Assembly (NCBI RefSeq): GCF_023008405.1
Contig: NZ_CP095376.1
Coordinates: 5,790,001-5,854,000, forward strand
DNA: 64,000 nt
Direction of reading: 5' to 3'
From: Amycolatopsis sp. FBCC-B4732
GTDB taxonomy: Bacteria > Actinomycetota > Actinomycetes > Mycobacteriales > Pseudonocardiaceae
Of this stretch, positions 57,470 to 64,000 are shown piece by piece; the first letter of the stretch is position 1, and the number at the start of each line of letters is the position of its first letter. The position numbers and the translations under genes are program-made. A model generated the notes under the pieces. The model searched no databases. It was not told the DNA's origin and worked only from the letters and a program-made list of their open reading frames with translations.

Positions 57470-58882
57470 CTAATCCACAATGGACCGCCGCAGCGCGGAC
57501 TTGTCCGGTTTCCCCGACGGTGCGACAGGAACCGCGCCCACGAAACTGAACCGCGCCGGCACCGCCGCCTCACCCAGCTCCGCCGCCACGCTTTTGCGCA
57601 CCTCCGCCAGGTCCGGCTCGCGGCCCGGCACCGGGACCACGAACGCGTGTGCCGCCTCGCCCGTCCGCGGGTCCGGGACCGCCACCACGTACGCCTGGTC
57701 GACGTCCGGGTGGGCCGCGATCGCCCGCTCGATCGGGCCGGTGTAGTGGATGATCGCGTTCACGATCACCACGTCCCGCGCCCGGCCGGACAGGTGGAGG
57801 TAGCCCGACGAATCCAGGTGCCCGAGGTCCTGCGTGCGCACCCAGCCGTCGCGCAGCACCGACGCCGTCGTATCGGGATCGCGCCAATAGCCCGAAAACG
57901 CCGACGGTGTGCGCACCCAGATCTCGTCGCGGACGTCGATTTGCACCGTTTCGCAAGCCTTCCCGACCGAGCCGATCCCCTCGTCGGCGCGGCAGATCGT
58001 CAGCATCCCGGTCTCGGTCTGCCCGTACGCGTGGTGCATCGCCGGCCCGATCCGCTCGGCCGCCTCGGCCAGTTTGTGCGGTGGTACCGGGGATCCCGCG
58101 ACGATCAGCGCCCGCAAATCGCCGAGGTCGACCGGCTCCTCGCGCAGGACGTCGAGGATCTGGTGCAGCCGCGGCACGGTCGTCAGCGCCGCGGTGATCC
58201 GCAGGCGCGGGAGCACCGCGGGGAAGTCCGGCAGTCCCTCGGGGATCACCGCCGTACCGCCCGACATCAGCGACACCCCCAGCTGCTCGACCATCACCGC
58301 GCTGGCCAGGGAGCCGAACAGCAGGTACCGGCCGAAGCACGCGCCCAGCCGTTCGTGGGCCGTGCCGGGCAGCGGTTTCCGCCAGACGCGGCCCTCGGTC
58401 AGGGCGCGGTAGCTGTAGGCCACGCCCTTCGGGACGCCCGTGCTGCCGCTGGTGAACACCACCGTCGCGATGTCCTCGAGCCGCGCGCCCGGCAGCGGCT
58501 CCTCGTACGCGCCCAGCAACGCGGACCCGATCCGCAGCACCGGCACCCCGGCGTCGACCGGGTCCGCCGAGTCGTCCACGACCAGCGCCGAGACGTCGGC
58601 GAGGACGTGCCGCAGCTGCGCCTCCGGCAGCCCGGGCCGGACCGCGACCGCGCGGCCGCCGAGCACGTGCACCGCGATCAGCGCGGCGAACCCCTCCGCG
58701 GTGACGGCGGTGGCGATGCCGACCCCGTCGCCGGCGCCGAGCCCGGCCGCCCGCAGGCCCGCGGTGAACCGGCCGATCAGCTCCCGCAGCTCGCCGCGTG
58801 ACGTGACGCGGGAGCCGTGTTCGAACGCGGGAACCTCCGGAGCGCGCTCCAGCTCGTCCAGCAGAGCCTGCGGGTGGACCAT
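57470..58882 (-). CDS. AMP-dependent acyl-CoA synthetase/ligase
   Basis: 470 residues, ANL superfamily. Core motifs: TVVFTSGSTGVPKGV (A3), HHAYGQTETGMLTICR (A5), WVRTQDLGHLDSSGYLHLSG (A7-A8) and PVAPSGKPDKSALRRS with the C-terminal catalytic Lys (A10). Adenylates a carboxylic acid; could make acyl-CoA or load a carrier. Substrate unknown. Lies in the ESX region without evident link. Confidence 0.9.
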   Translation of the reverse strand: MVHPQALLDELERAPEVPAFEHGSRVTSRGELRELIGRFTAGLRAAGLGAGDGVGIATAVTAEGFAALIAVHVLGGRAVAVRPGLPEAQLRHVLADVSALVVDDSADPVDAGVPVLRIGSALLGAYEEPLPGARLEDIATVVFTSGSTGVPKGVAYSYRALTEGRVWRKPLPGTAHERLGACFGRYLLFGSLASAVMVEQLGVSLMSGGTAVIPEGLPDFPAVLPRLRITAALTTVPRLHQILDVLREEPVDLGDLRALIVAGSPVPPHKLAEAAERIGPAMHHAYGQTETGMLTICRADEGIGSVGKACETVQIDVRDEIWVRTPSAFSGYWRDPDTTASVLRDGWVRTQDLGHLDSSGYLHLSGRARDVVIVNAIIHYTGPIERAIAAHPDVDQAYVVAVPDPRTGEAAHAFVVPVPGREPDLAEVRKSVAAELGEAAVPARFSFVGAVPVAPSGKPDKSALRRSIVD

Positions 58883-59207
58883 CTCGACCGCCTTTCGCCC
58901 GGGGGTCCCGGTCTACCGGGCGGATCTCAGAATTTCGGCAGAAGATCCGCCGGTCACCGTTGACGAGCGTGCGATCATCGGACGGCGGGCCGAGCGGCGG
59001 CACCGCACCCGGCGTCGCGCCGGGCACTGGGTCGCGCCCCCGAATCCCCGCGGAACGACCCCCGCCGGTCCCCTGTGGGTAGAAGTGCCGTCACCGCGAC
59101 CGGCAGTTGTGCCGTTTGACCACACTGGCCTCTTTTCTAGCGTGACTTTCACACCGCGCGGACCACCGCGCCAGGGGAATTCGCTTCAGGAAGGAGGTGG
59201 CCCGTCG
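58883..59207. other. Divergent intergenic region (325 bp) before the WXG operon
   Basis: No gene seen. Near the ligase gene is an inverted repeat GGCGGATCT (58919-58927) and AGATCCGCC (58943-58951), a candidate operator. The WXG operon promoter is at 59116-59143, and the stretch up to the strong ribosome site AAGGAGG at 59191-59197 is the 5' leader. Confidence 0.55.
59116..59143 (+). promoter_or_regulatory. Promoter of the WXG100 operon
   Basis: TTGACC (59116-59121) and TAGCGT (59138-59143) with a 16-bp spacer form a good housekeeping-type promoter. Start would be near 59150, giving a leader of about 58 nt before the ATG at 59208. Confidence 0.65.
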
Positions 59208-59552
59208 ATGTCCAGTCCGGGATTCCAGGCAGATTCCGCTGCCATGACGCGCGCCGTCCAGGGTTTCGAGGAAACCGCGACGAACGCCAAGTCCACGATG
59301 GCCAGCTTGGAGTCCGAGCTGACCGAGGCCCTGCGCAACTACAAGGGTGACCAGGCTGTCGCGTTCTGGGACCTGCAGCGCCGGCTCCAGGAGAAGATGA
59401 CCGTGGCCGTGAAGGAGCTCGACACCATGTCGCAGCTCGTCCACACCAGCCACCAGAACTACGGCCGCGGCGACGCCGACGTCCACCAGAGCTTCCAGGG
59501 GGTCGGCAACTCCCTCGAGGGCTCGGGCGTGATCCCCCGCCTCAACCCCTGA
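59208..59552 (+). CDS. WXG100-family ESX secretion target (with YGRGD motif)
   Basis: 114 residues. Helix-turn-helix hairpin; the turn reads NYKGDQAVAFWDL, with Tyr-Lys-Gly where most have Trp-x-Gly. The C-terminal helix has HQNYGRGDAD, giving YGRGD that fits YxxxD/E. Strong ribosome site AAGGAGG 10 bp upstream. Probably pairs with the next gene's product as a heterodimer. Confidence 0.85.
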   Translation: MSSPGFQADSAAMTRAVQGFEETATNAKSTMASLESELTEALRNYKGDQAVAFWDLQRRLQEKMTVAVKELDTMSQLVHTSHQNYGRGDADVHQSFQGVGNSLEGSGVIPRLNP

Positions 59553-59570
59553 CCCGAGAGGACGCCCACC

Positions 59571-59873
59571 ATGGCCGACGTCGTCGAAATCAACTTCGCC
59601 GCGCTGCAGCACAGCTCGGCATCCCTGGCCGCCAAGGCCAAGGCGCTCACCTCGCAGCTGGAGCAGCTGCACCAGAACCTCCAGCCGATCACCGCGACCT
59701 GGTACGCCTCCGGCAGCTCCGCCGGTGACGCGGCCCGCCAGTCGGAGACCCGGCTGCGTCAGGCCACCGCGGACATCGTCGCGATCATCGCGCAGTTCGG
59801 CGGCAAGGTCGGCGAGGCCCACGACCTCCAGCAGTCGCTGGAGAACCGCAACCAGGGGCTGTTCGCGGGCTGA
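59571..59873 (+). CDS. WXG100-family ESX partner
   Basis: 100 residues, two helices with turn TWYASGSSAGDAAR (Trp-Tyr-Ala for WXG). No YxxxD/E at its C-terminus (NRNQGLFAG), so it is the non-signal partner, as in known ESX pairs. Follows the first gene by 18 bp. The size matches CFP-10/ESAT-6-type proteins. Confidence 0.87.
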   Translation: MADVVEINFAALQHSSASLAAKAKALTSQLEQLHQNLQPITATWYASGSSAGDAARQSETRLRQATADIVAIIAQFGGKVGEAHDLQQSLENRNQGLFAG

Positions 59874-59975
59874 TCCGCGCCCAGACGTCGGTCTGCCGGT
59901 GCGGGAAACCCCCCGCTCGCACCGGCCGACCGGCTTTCCCCATGTCCGCAAGTCGCGCCCAGAGAGCCGGGACCG

Positions 59976-60362
59976 ATGCCAGACCAGTCGTACTACGTCC
60001 ACCTGGAATCGCTGAAGGACTTCGTGCGGGAGCTGGAAACCCAGATCCACGCGATGTCGAAACCGAACGACTTCCTGCTCACCCTCGGCTCGGAGCCGCT
60101 GTTGTTCGGCGAGTTCGGGGAAGCCGGGTCGCTGGCCGACGCGCACCACGCGGCCGTCTCGGAGATGCAGGGCCTGCTCGACCAGGTCCGCAGCGCGATC
60201 GGCTTCGCGCAGGACGTGACCACCACGGTGGCCGACGGCTACCAGAACGCCGACCAGGCGGTCGCCGGGGACCTGCACCACTCGGGTGCCGTCACCAACC
60301 TGCTCGATCCGGTGCTCGGGCTGCTGGGCCTCGGTGACTCGGACGGGAGCCGCAAGGGATGA
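59976..60362 (+). CDS. ESX-associated helical protein with YQNAD motif
   Basis: 128 residues, mostly helical (SYYVHLESLKDFVRELETQI). DGYQNADQAVAGD contains YQNAD, fitting YxxxD/E. The turn region has FGEFGEAGSLADAHHAAV rather than WXG. Overlaps the next gene as ATGA (60359-60362). Likely an ESX substrate or the partner of the PPE-like protein. Confidence 0.75.
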   Translation: MPDQSYYVHLESLKDFVRELETQIHAMSKPNDFLLTLGSEPLLFGEFGEAGSLADAHHAAVSEMQGLLDQVRSAIGFAQDVTTTVADGYQNADQAVAGDLHHSGAVTNLLDPVLGLLGLGDSDGSRKG

Positions 60363-61663
60363 CCAAGAACACCGCGCACACGAACTTCGCCGCGTACAGC
60401 CACCAGCAGCTCTACGCGATGCTCCAGGCCGGCGACCCGAACAGCGCGCGCCACGCCGCCGACAAGTGGAAGTCCGCCGCGCTGCACCTGCACGAGCAGT
60501 CCCACAACCTCAACTCGGAGCTCGCCGAGTTCAAGGACCAGTGGACCGGTGGCGCGGCCGACCAGTACCAGCACATGATCGTCGACCTCGCGAACGGCAT
60601 CGCCAAGGTGGCGCAGACCGCCGAGGCGATGAACGTGATGCTCGGCGACGCCGCCGACGCGCTCGTGAAGGCCAAGAAGGAGATGCCGCCGCCGGTTTCG
60701 GTGCCGGACGTCTCCCCCGCCGACGTCGCGCTCGCGGTGAACCCGCCGCTGCTGCCGCCGGACGCTTCCCCCGCCGTCGTGCAGGCCGCGGCGCAGCAGC
60801 GCCAGCAGGCCATCTCGAACGTCGAGGCCCAGCAGTCCGCGGCCAACGCCGCCGGGTCGGCGCACGGCAAGGCGATCGTCGTCATGACCGAACTGGCCGG
60901 CGAGTACTCCGTGGCCGAGGAGTCGATCCCGGCTTCGCCGAACGCCGTGCAGACGCCCACCGCCCCGCCCGCCGGCGGCGGCGGTGCGGGCAGCGCCGGT
61001 TCGCCCGGGCTGGTCGGCAACGGCGTCACCGACCCCGGCGTGGTGGTCACCCCCGGCGACGGGCACCCGCTGCCCTCGACCGGCACGCCGCAGCCGGGTA
61101 CCACCGTGCCGACGTCGAACCCGCTGTTCGGCGACATGTTCACCGCCGGGCTCGCCGCGGCCTCGGCCGCCGCGTTCGGCCGGTTCGGCTCGATCATGCC
61201 CAAGGTGCCGTCCTGGGCCACCGGCAAGGACCCGAAGGACAACAAGGACGAGGCGCCCGGCACCAAGCTCGGCGGCGGCGGGGCCGGCGTCGAAGGCGGC
61301 GCCGGGGGCGGCATCCCCATCGGCGGGGGCGACGCGCCGTCGATCGGCGGCGGCATCCCCGGCGGGGCCGGGATCGGCGGCGGTGGCGCCGACGCCCCGG
61401 CCGCGCACTCCGGCCTGGCCGGCGACGGCGGCACGGGCAACGCGCTCAGCGGCCTCGCGGGCGGCGCGGCCGGTGCCGTGGGCGCGGCGGCGGCCAAGAG
61501 CGCGATGCCGATGATGCCCATGATGCCGATGGGCATGGGCGGTGGCGGCGACATGGGCTCCGGCCGCCGGATCCCGGCGTGGCTGGTCGAAACGGAGAAC
61601 GTCTGGGGCCAGTCCGCCCCGGTCGCGCCCCCGGTGATCGGCGAAGAGCCCGAAGCGTACTGA
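60359..61663 (+). CDS. PPE-like ESX substrate with Gly-rich linker
   Basis: 434 residues. N-terminal helical domain with FKDQWTGGAADQYQHMIVDL (true WXG), plus GEYSVAEESIP giving YSVAE (YxxxE). A Pro/Gly/Ala-rich linker follows (about 200-400). The C-terminus is a conserved-looking tail, GRRIPAWLVETENVWGQSAP. Similar tails recur in actinobacterial PPE-like proteins. Coupled by 4-bp overlap to the preceding gene. Confidence 0.75.
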   Translation: MTKNTAHTNFAAYSHQQLYAMLQAGDPNSARHAADKWKSAALHLHEQSHNLNSELAEFKDQWTGGAADQYQHMIVDLANGIAKVAQTAEAMNVMLGDAADALVKAKKEMPPPVSVPDVSPADVALAVNPPLLPPDASPAVVQAAAQQRQQAISNVEAQQSAANAAGSAHGKAIVVMTELAGEYSVAEESIPASPNAVQTPTAPPAGGGGAGSAGSPGLVGNGVTDPGVVVTPGDGHPLPSTGTPQPGTTVPTSNPLFGDMFTAGLAAASAAAFGRFGSIMPKVPSWATGKDPKDNKDEAPGTKLGGGGAGVEGGAGGGIPIGGGDAPSIGGGIPGGAGIGGGGADAPAAHSGLAGDGGTGNALSGLAGGAAGAVGAAAAKSAMPMMPMMPMGMGGGGDMGSGRRIPAWLVETENVWGQSAPVAPPVIGEEPEAY

Positions 61664-61669
61664 CCCGGT

Positions 61670-61711
61670 CGTGAGTGTTCAGGGCGGTTCCCACCGCCCT
61701 GAACACTCACG
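61670..61711 (+). terminator. Perfect hairpin after the WXG operon
   Basis: 19-bp arms (61670-61688 and 61693-61711) around a 4-nt loop, 7 bp after the PPE-like stop and 28 bp before the next gene on the same strand. It separates the WXG operon from the hydrolase operon. Confidence 0.82.
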
Positions 61712-61738
61712 GCCTCTGCTGCGGAACGGAGGCGGGCC

Positions 61739-63079
61739 GTGACGGCTGCCGGCTATCGTGTGGTCCCCGCCCGCCTCGACACCGTGGCCGGCGAGTTCGG
61801 CTCACGCGCGGACGCGCTGGGCACCGCGCAGAAGGCGGTGGCGGGGGAAAAGGTTCCCGCCGCCGCGTTCGGCCAGGTCAGCGAGTCCGCGGCCGCGGCC
61901 AAGACGTTCGAGAAGTCGATGACGGAGCTGGGCGAGAAGCTCGGCGAGCACGTCGCCCGCGCCAAGAAACTCCAAAGTGGACTGACCGGGTCGGCCGCCG
62001 GCTACCGCCGCACCGACGCGCAGATCGCCGCGATGTACCGGGCGCTGCTGCCCGAAGACCCGCTGCCGAAGGCCGGGAACCCCGCCGGGATCGGCGGTTC
62101 CGCCGACACCGGCGCGTGGGCGCACGCGATCGAGGAGAACCGCGCCAAGGTCTCCGACGCGCTGACGGCCGAGCGCACCAAGCTCGCCGGGCTGACCGAC
62201 GCCGACGAGATCAAGCGGTCGCAGGCGCGGATCAAGCTCTACGAAGACATCCTCGCGAACAACCGGCAGATCCTGAAGTTCGACCCGTCGGGCAACGGCC
62301 GGATCGCCGAGCTGGTCGGGCACATCGAGCAGGGGACGCGGAACGTCGGGTTGTTCGTCCCCGGCGTCAACACGCAGATGTCCAACTTCGACGCCTACGC
62401 CGGTCTCGGGCGCAGCCTGGTGGCCGCGGACCCGACCGGGCGCACCGCGATGGTCGTCTGGGCCGACGGGGTGTTCCCGCAGAACCCGGTCGTGCAGGGC
62501 CCGGACGCGAGCTACGCGCAGACGATGGCCCCCGATCTCAAGCACTTCGCCGACGACCTGCGCGGCGAGATCTCGAGCCACGCCGGCTCCGACGTCACGC
62601 TGACCGCGATCGGGCACAGCTACGGCGGCGCCACGGTCGGGCTGGCCGAGACGCACGGCCTCGACGTCGACCGCGTCCTGCACGTCGAGTCGGCGGGCAT
62701 GGGCCACGGCGTGTGGTCGCCGTCGGACCTGCCGGCGAGCCAGGCGGGCGTTCAGCGCTACTCGATGACGGCGCCGCTCGACCCGATCGAGATCGCCCAG
62801 GGCAACGCGTGGGGCCTGGAGTGGACCGGCATCGGCCACGGCGCGGACCCGGACACGTTCCCCGGCGTCACCGAGCTGGAGACCGGCCGGGACGCGGAGG
62901 GCGGCCAGCTGTGGGGCCTGTCCTCGCACAGTGACGTGCTCAAGCCGGGTTCGGAGTCGTGGACGAACATGTACCGCGTGATCACCAGCGGCCCGGTCAC
63001 CCCGAACGGCACCTTCGACCCGAATGGCATCCTCGAACACGGCGTCGAGTTCCTGAACGACGGAGGGGTGCTGCGATGA
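61739..63079 (+). CDS. ESX-type alpha/beta hydrolase (DUF1023) with WXG-like N-domain
   Basis: 446 residues. N-terminal helical part (about 1-110) with AAGYRRTDAQIA giving YRRTD (YxxxD). Then an alpha/beta hydrolase domain: LFVPGVNTQMSNFDAYAGLG and nucleophile elbow LTAIGHSYGGATVGLA. Predicted secreted esterase or lipase. GTG start with ACGGAGGC upstream. Coupled to a small partner gene by ATGA. Confidence 0.82.
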   Translation: MTAAGYRVVPARLDTVAGEFGSRADALGTAQKAVAGEKVPAAAFGQVSESAAAAKTFEKSMTELGEKLGEHVARAKKLQSGLTGSAAGYRRTDAQIAAMYRALLPEDPLPKAGNPAGIGGSADTGAWAHAIEENRAKVSDALTAERTKLAGLTDADEIKRSQARIKLYEDILANNRQILKFDPSGNGRIAELVGHIEQGTRNVGLFVPGVNTQMSNFDAYAGLGRSLVAADPTGRTAMVVWADGVFPQNPVVQGPDASYAQTMAPDLKHFADDLRGEISSHAGSDVTLTAIGHSYGGATVGLAETHGLDVDRVLHVESAGMGHGVWSPSDLPASQAGVQRYSMTAPLDPIEIAQGNAWGLEWTGIGHGADPDTFPGVTELETGRDAEGGQLWGLSSHSDVLKPGSESWTNMYRVITSGPVTPNGTFDPNGILEHGVEFLNDGGVLR

Positions 63080-63441
63080 GCCCGGAACTGGAGCGGCTGG
63101 CCGTCGAGCTGACCGACGTGATCGACAGCGTCGCGGAGGTCTTCGGCGACAGCGCGGACCGCACGGTGGACGGCGAGCTCGACTGCGACCCCACTCAGCC
63201 GGGCCGGCTGCTGTGCTGGCAGTACGGCGTCCGGCTCGAACACCCCGGCGAGCCGGAGCGCCGCCTGGCCGAGGTCGTCTTGCCCACGCTGGCGGAGCGC
63301 GGCTGGCAGGCGCACGACCGCAGCACCCCGCGCGAGCTGATCGCGCGGTTCAGCCGGGAGGGCGCGGACTTCACGGTCCACGTGGCCCGGGCGAGCCACG
63401 CGGTGGCGATCATCGGCTCGACCCGCCCGGTCCCCGCCTGA
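63076..63441 (+). CDS. small protein coupled to the DUF1023 hydrolase
   Basis: 121 residues, alpha/beta, beginning SPELERLAVELTDVIDSVAE and with LLCWQYGVRLEHPGEPERRL. No signal peptide. It overlaps the hydrolase stop as ATGA. Could be a chaperone, immunity factor or lipoprotein-free partner. I recognise no family. Confidence 0.6.
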   Translation: MSPELERLAVELTDVIDSVAEVFGDSADRTVDGELDCDPTQPGRLLCWQYGVRLEHPGEPERRLAEVVLPTLAERGWQAHDRSTPRELIARFSREGADFTVHVARASHAVAIIGSTRPVPA

Positions 63442-63455
63442 CGCTGCGGCCCAGG

Positions 63456-63512
63456 ACGTCATGAACGACCCGTTCACCTCGCCAGACGCCGTGAAAGGGT
63501 CGTTCATGACGT
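63456..63512. terminator. Palindrome between convergent genes
   Basis: 16-bp arms ACGTCATGAACGACCC (63456-63471) and its complement (63497-63512), with some extra pairing (TTCAC/GTGAA) in the 25-nt centre. It should terminate both the small partner gene and the mycosin gene. Confidence 0.72.
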
Positions 63513-63521
63513 GCGCGCGCC

Positions 63522-64000
63522 CTACGGCGTGAAGCGGGACGGCCGCCAGCCGCGACGCCGGGCTCGCCGGACCGCCGCCACCGTGACGCCCGCCGCCGCC
63601 GCCAAAGCCACCCCGGCCAAGGCGATCGTGGCCGCCGGCACGTCCGACGGGTGCCGGGCCGGGGCCGCCGCCGGGACCACGTCGGGTTCGGTGGCCGCCG
63701 GGGCGGCCGAACCGGGCGGGGCGATGTCCGCGGGCAGCGTCGACGAGACCGCCGCGTACGCGTCCAGCACTCCCCACCCCAGCCGCGGGTCGTGGCCGCC
63801 CGAAGCCGGGCGGTGGGCCGTGAGCGTGAGGCGCGTGGCGACCTGGTCGCCGGTCAGGTCCGGGTGGTACGCCCGGACCAGGGCCGCGACCCCCGCGACG
63901 TACGCCGCCGCCAGGCCGGGGTCGGTCACCGGCCAGCGGTGCGCGATCGCGCCGCCCGCGCCGGCCGACGTGCTGACCAGCTCCGCGCCCGGTGCCGCGA
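63522..64000 (-). CDS. MycP-like subtilase (mycosin), C-terminal part, partial at edge
   Basis: The gene enters from the right edge; about 158 residues are visible. Sequence AAPGAELVSTSAG, then WPVTDPGLAAAYVAGVAALV and a final membrane helix (TIALAGVALAAAAGVTVAAV) with a basic tail match mycosin C-termini. The subtilase motif GTSxAxPxVxG is replaced by DPGLAAAYVAG, so the catalytic Ser appears to be Gly. Loss of proteolysis is inferred; the Asp and His are outside the window. Confidence 0.8.
   Translation of the reverse strand, partial: AAPGAELVSTSAGAGGAIAHRWPVTDPGLAAAYVAGVAALVRAYHPDLTGDQVATRLTLTAHRPASGGHDPRLGWGVLDAYAAVSSTLPADIAPPGSAAPAATEPDVVPAAAPARHPSDVPAATIALAGVALAAAAGVTVAAVRRARRRGWRPSRFTP

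Overview
The window is high-GC DNA with many GTG starts, 4-bp ATGA/GTGA gene overlaps and actinobacterial gene families. The gene order hisD-hisC-hisB / hisH-priA / hisF-hisI / trpE-(membrane)-trpC-trpB-trpA matches the mycobacterial his/trp locus. Protein style (EccB N-terminus, ALF/HINT toxin, DUF1023 hydrolase, long intergenic palindromes) suggests the Pseudonocardiaceae, most likely an Amycolatopsis-like organism. The genus is an inference; the phylum is secure.

Region 1 (1-9.2 kb, minus strand): a MerR gene, then trpA, trpB, trpC, a Trp-associated membrane protein and trpE, nearly all overlapping. A TetR gene diverges from trpE. Next comes a hisF / membrane protein / hisI / DUF1304 operon. 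Region 2 (9.2-20.8 kb) is accessory: TetR, a RibD/DHFR-like reductase, a broken beta-propeller phytase gene, a secreted beta-helix protein, a repeat-bearing membrane protein, a SigE-family sigma factor with a membrane partner, an ABC-2 exporter, an F420-type enzyme, GNAT and TetR. Region 3 (20.9-22.4 kb) holds priA and hisH. PriA supplies both HisA and TrpF activity; no trpF, trpD or trpG lies here. Region 4 (22.4-32.5 kb) is a second accessory island: a secreted protein, glutaryl-CoA dehydrogenase, NIPSNAP, NUDIX, a split transketolase divergent from soxR, kptA, a degenerate tandem repeat, a TetR/MMPL pair with four operator-like palindromes, and an IS30 transposase relic. Region 5 (32.5-36.6 kb) holds hisB-hisC-hisD with a 52-residue membrane protein, and a nitrilase-family hydrolase. 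The two islands split a his operon that is compact in relatives.

Region 6 (36.7-64.0 kb) is a type VII secretion (ESX) locus. It encodes EccB, EccC (three fused ATPase domains), EccD, EccE and the C-terminal part of a MycP-like subtilase, plus at least eight WXG/PPE/DUF1023-type candidate substrates, a YbaB protein and twin NarL-type response regulators translationally coupled to eccB. Embedded in it are a 1417-residue Sec-exported polymorphic toxin (ALF repeats, alanine-rich coiled coils, HINT, C-terminal toxin domain) with a small candidate immunity gene, and a WXG protein with a Gly/Ala-rich tail coupled to a small possible chaperone. The MycP-like protein appears to lack the catalytic serine.

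The most interesting items are the apparently inactive mycosin, the toxin modules inside the ESX locus, the twin regulators coupled to eccB, and a 12-base sequence found four times inside unrelated minus-strand genes. I recognised no tRNA, rRNA, CRISPR array or replication origin, although no structure-based RNA search could be run.
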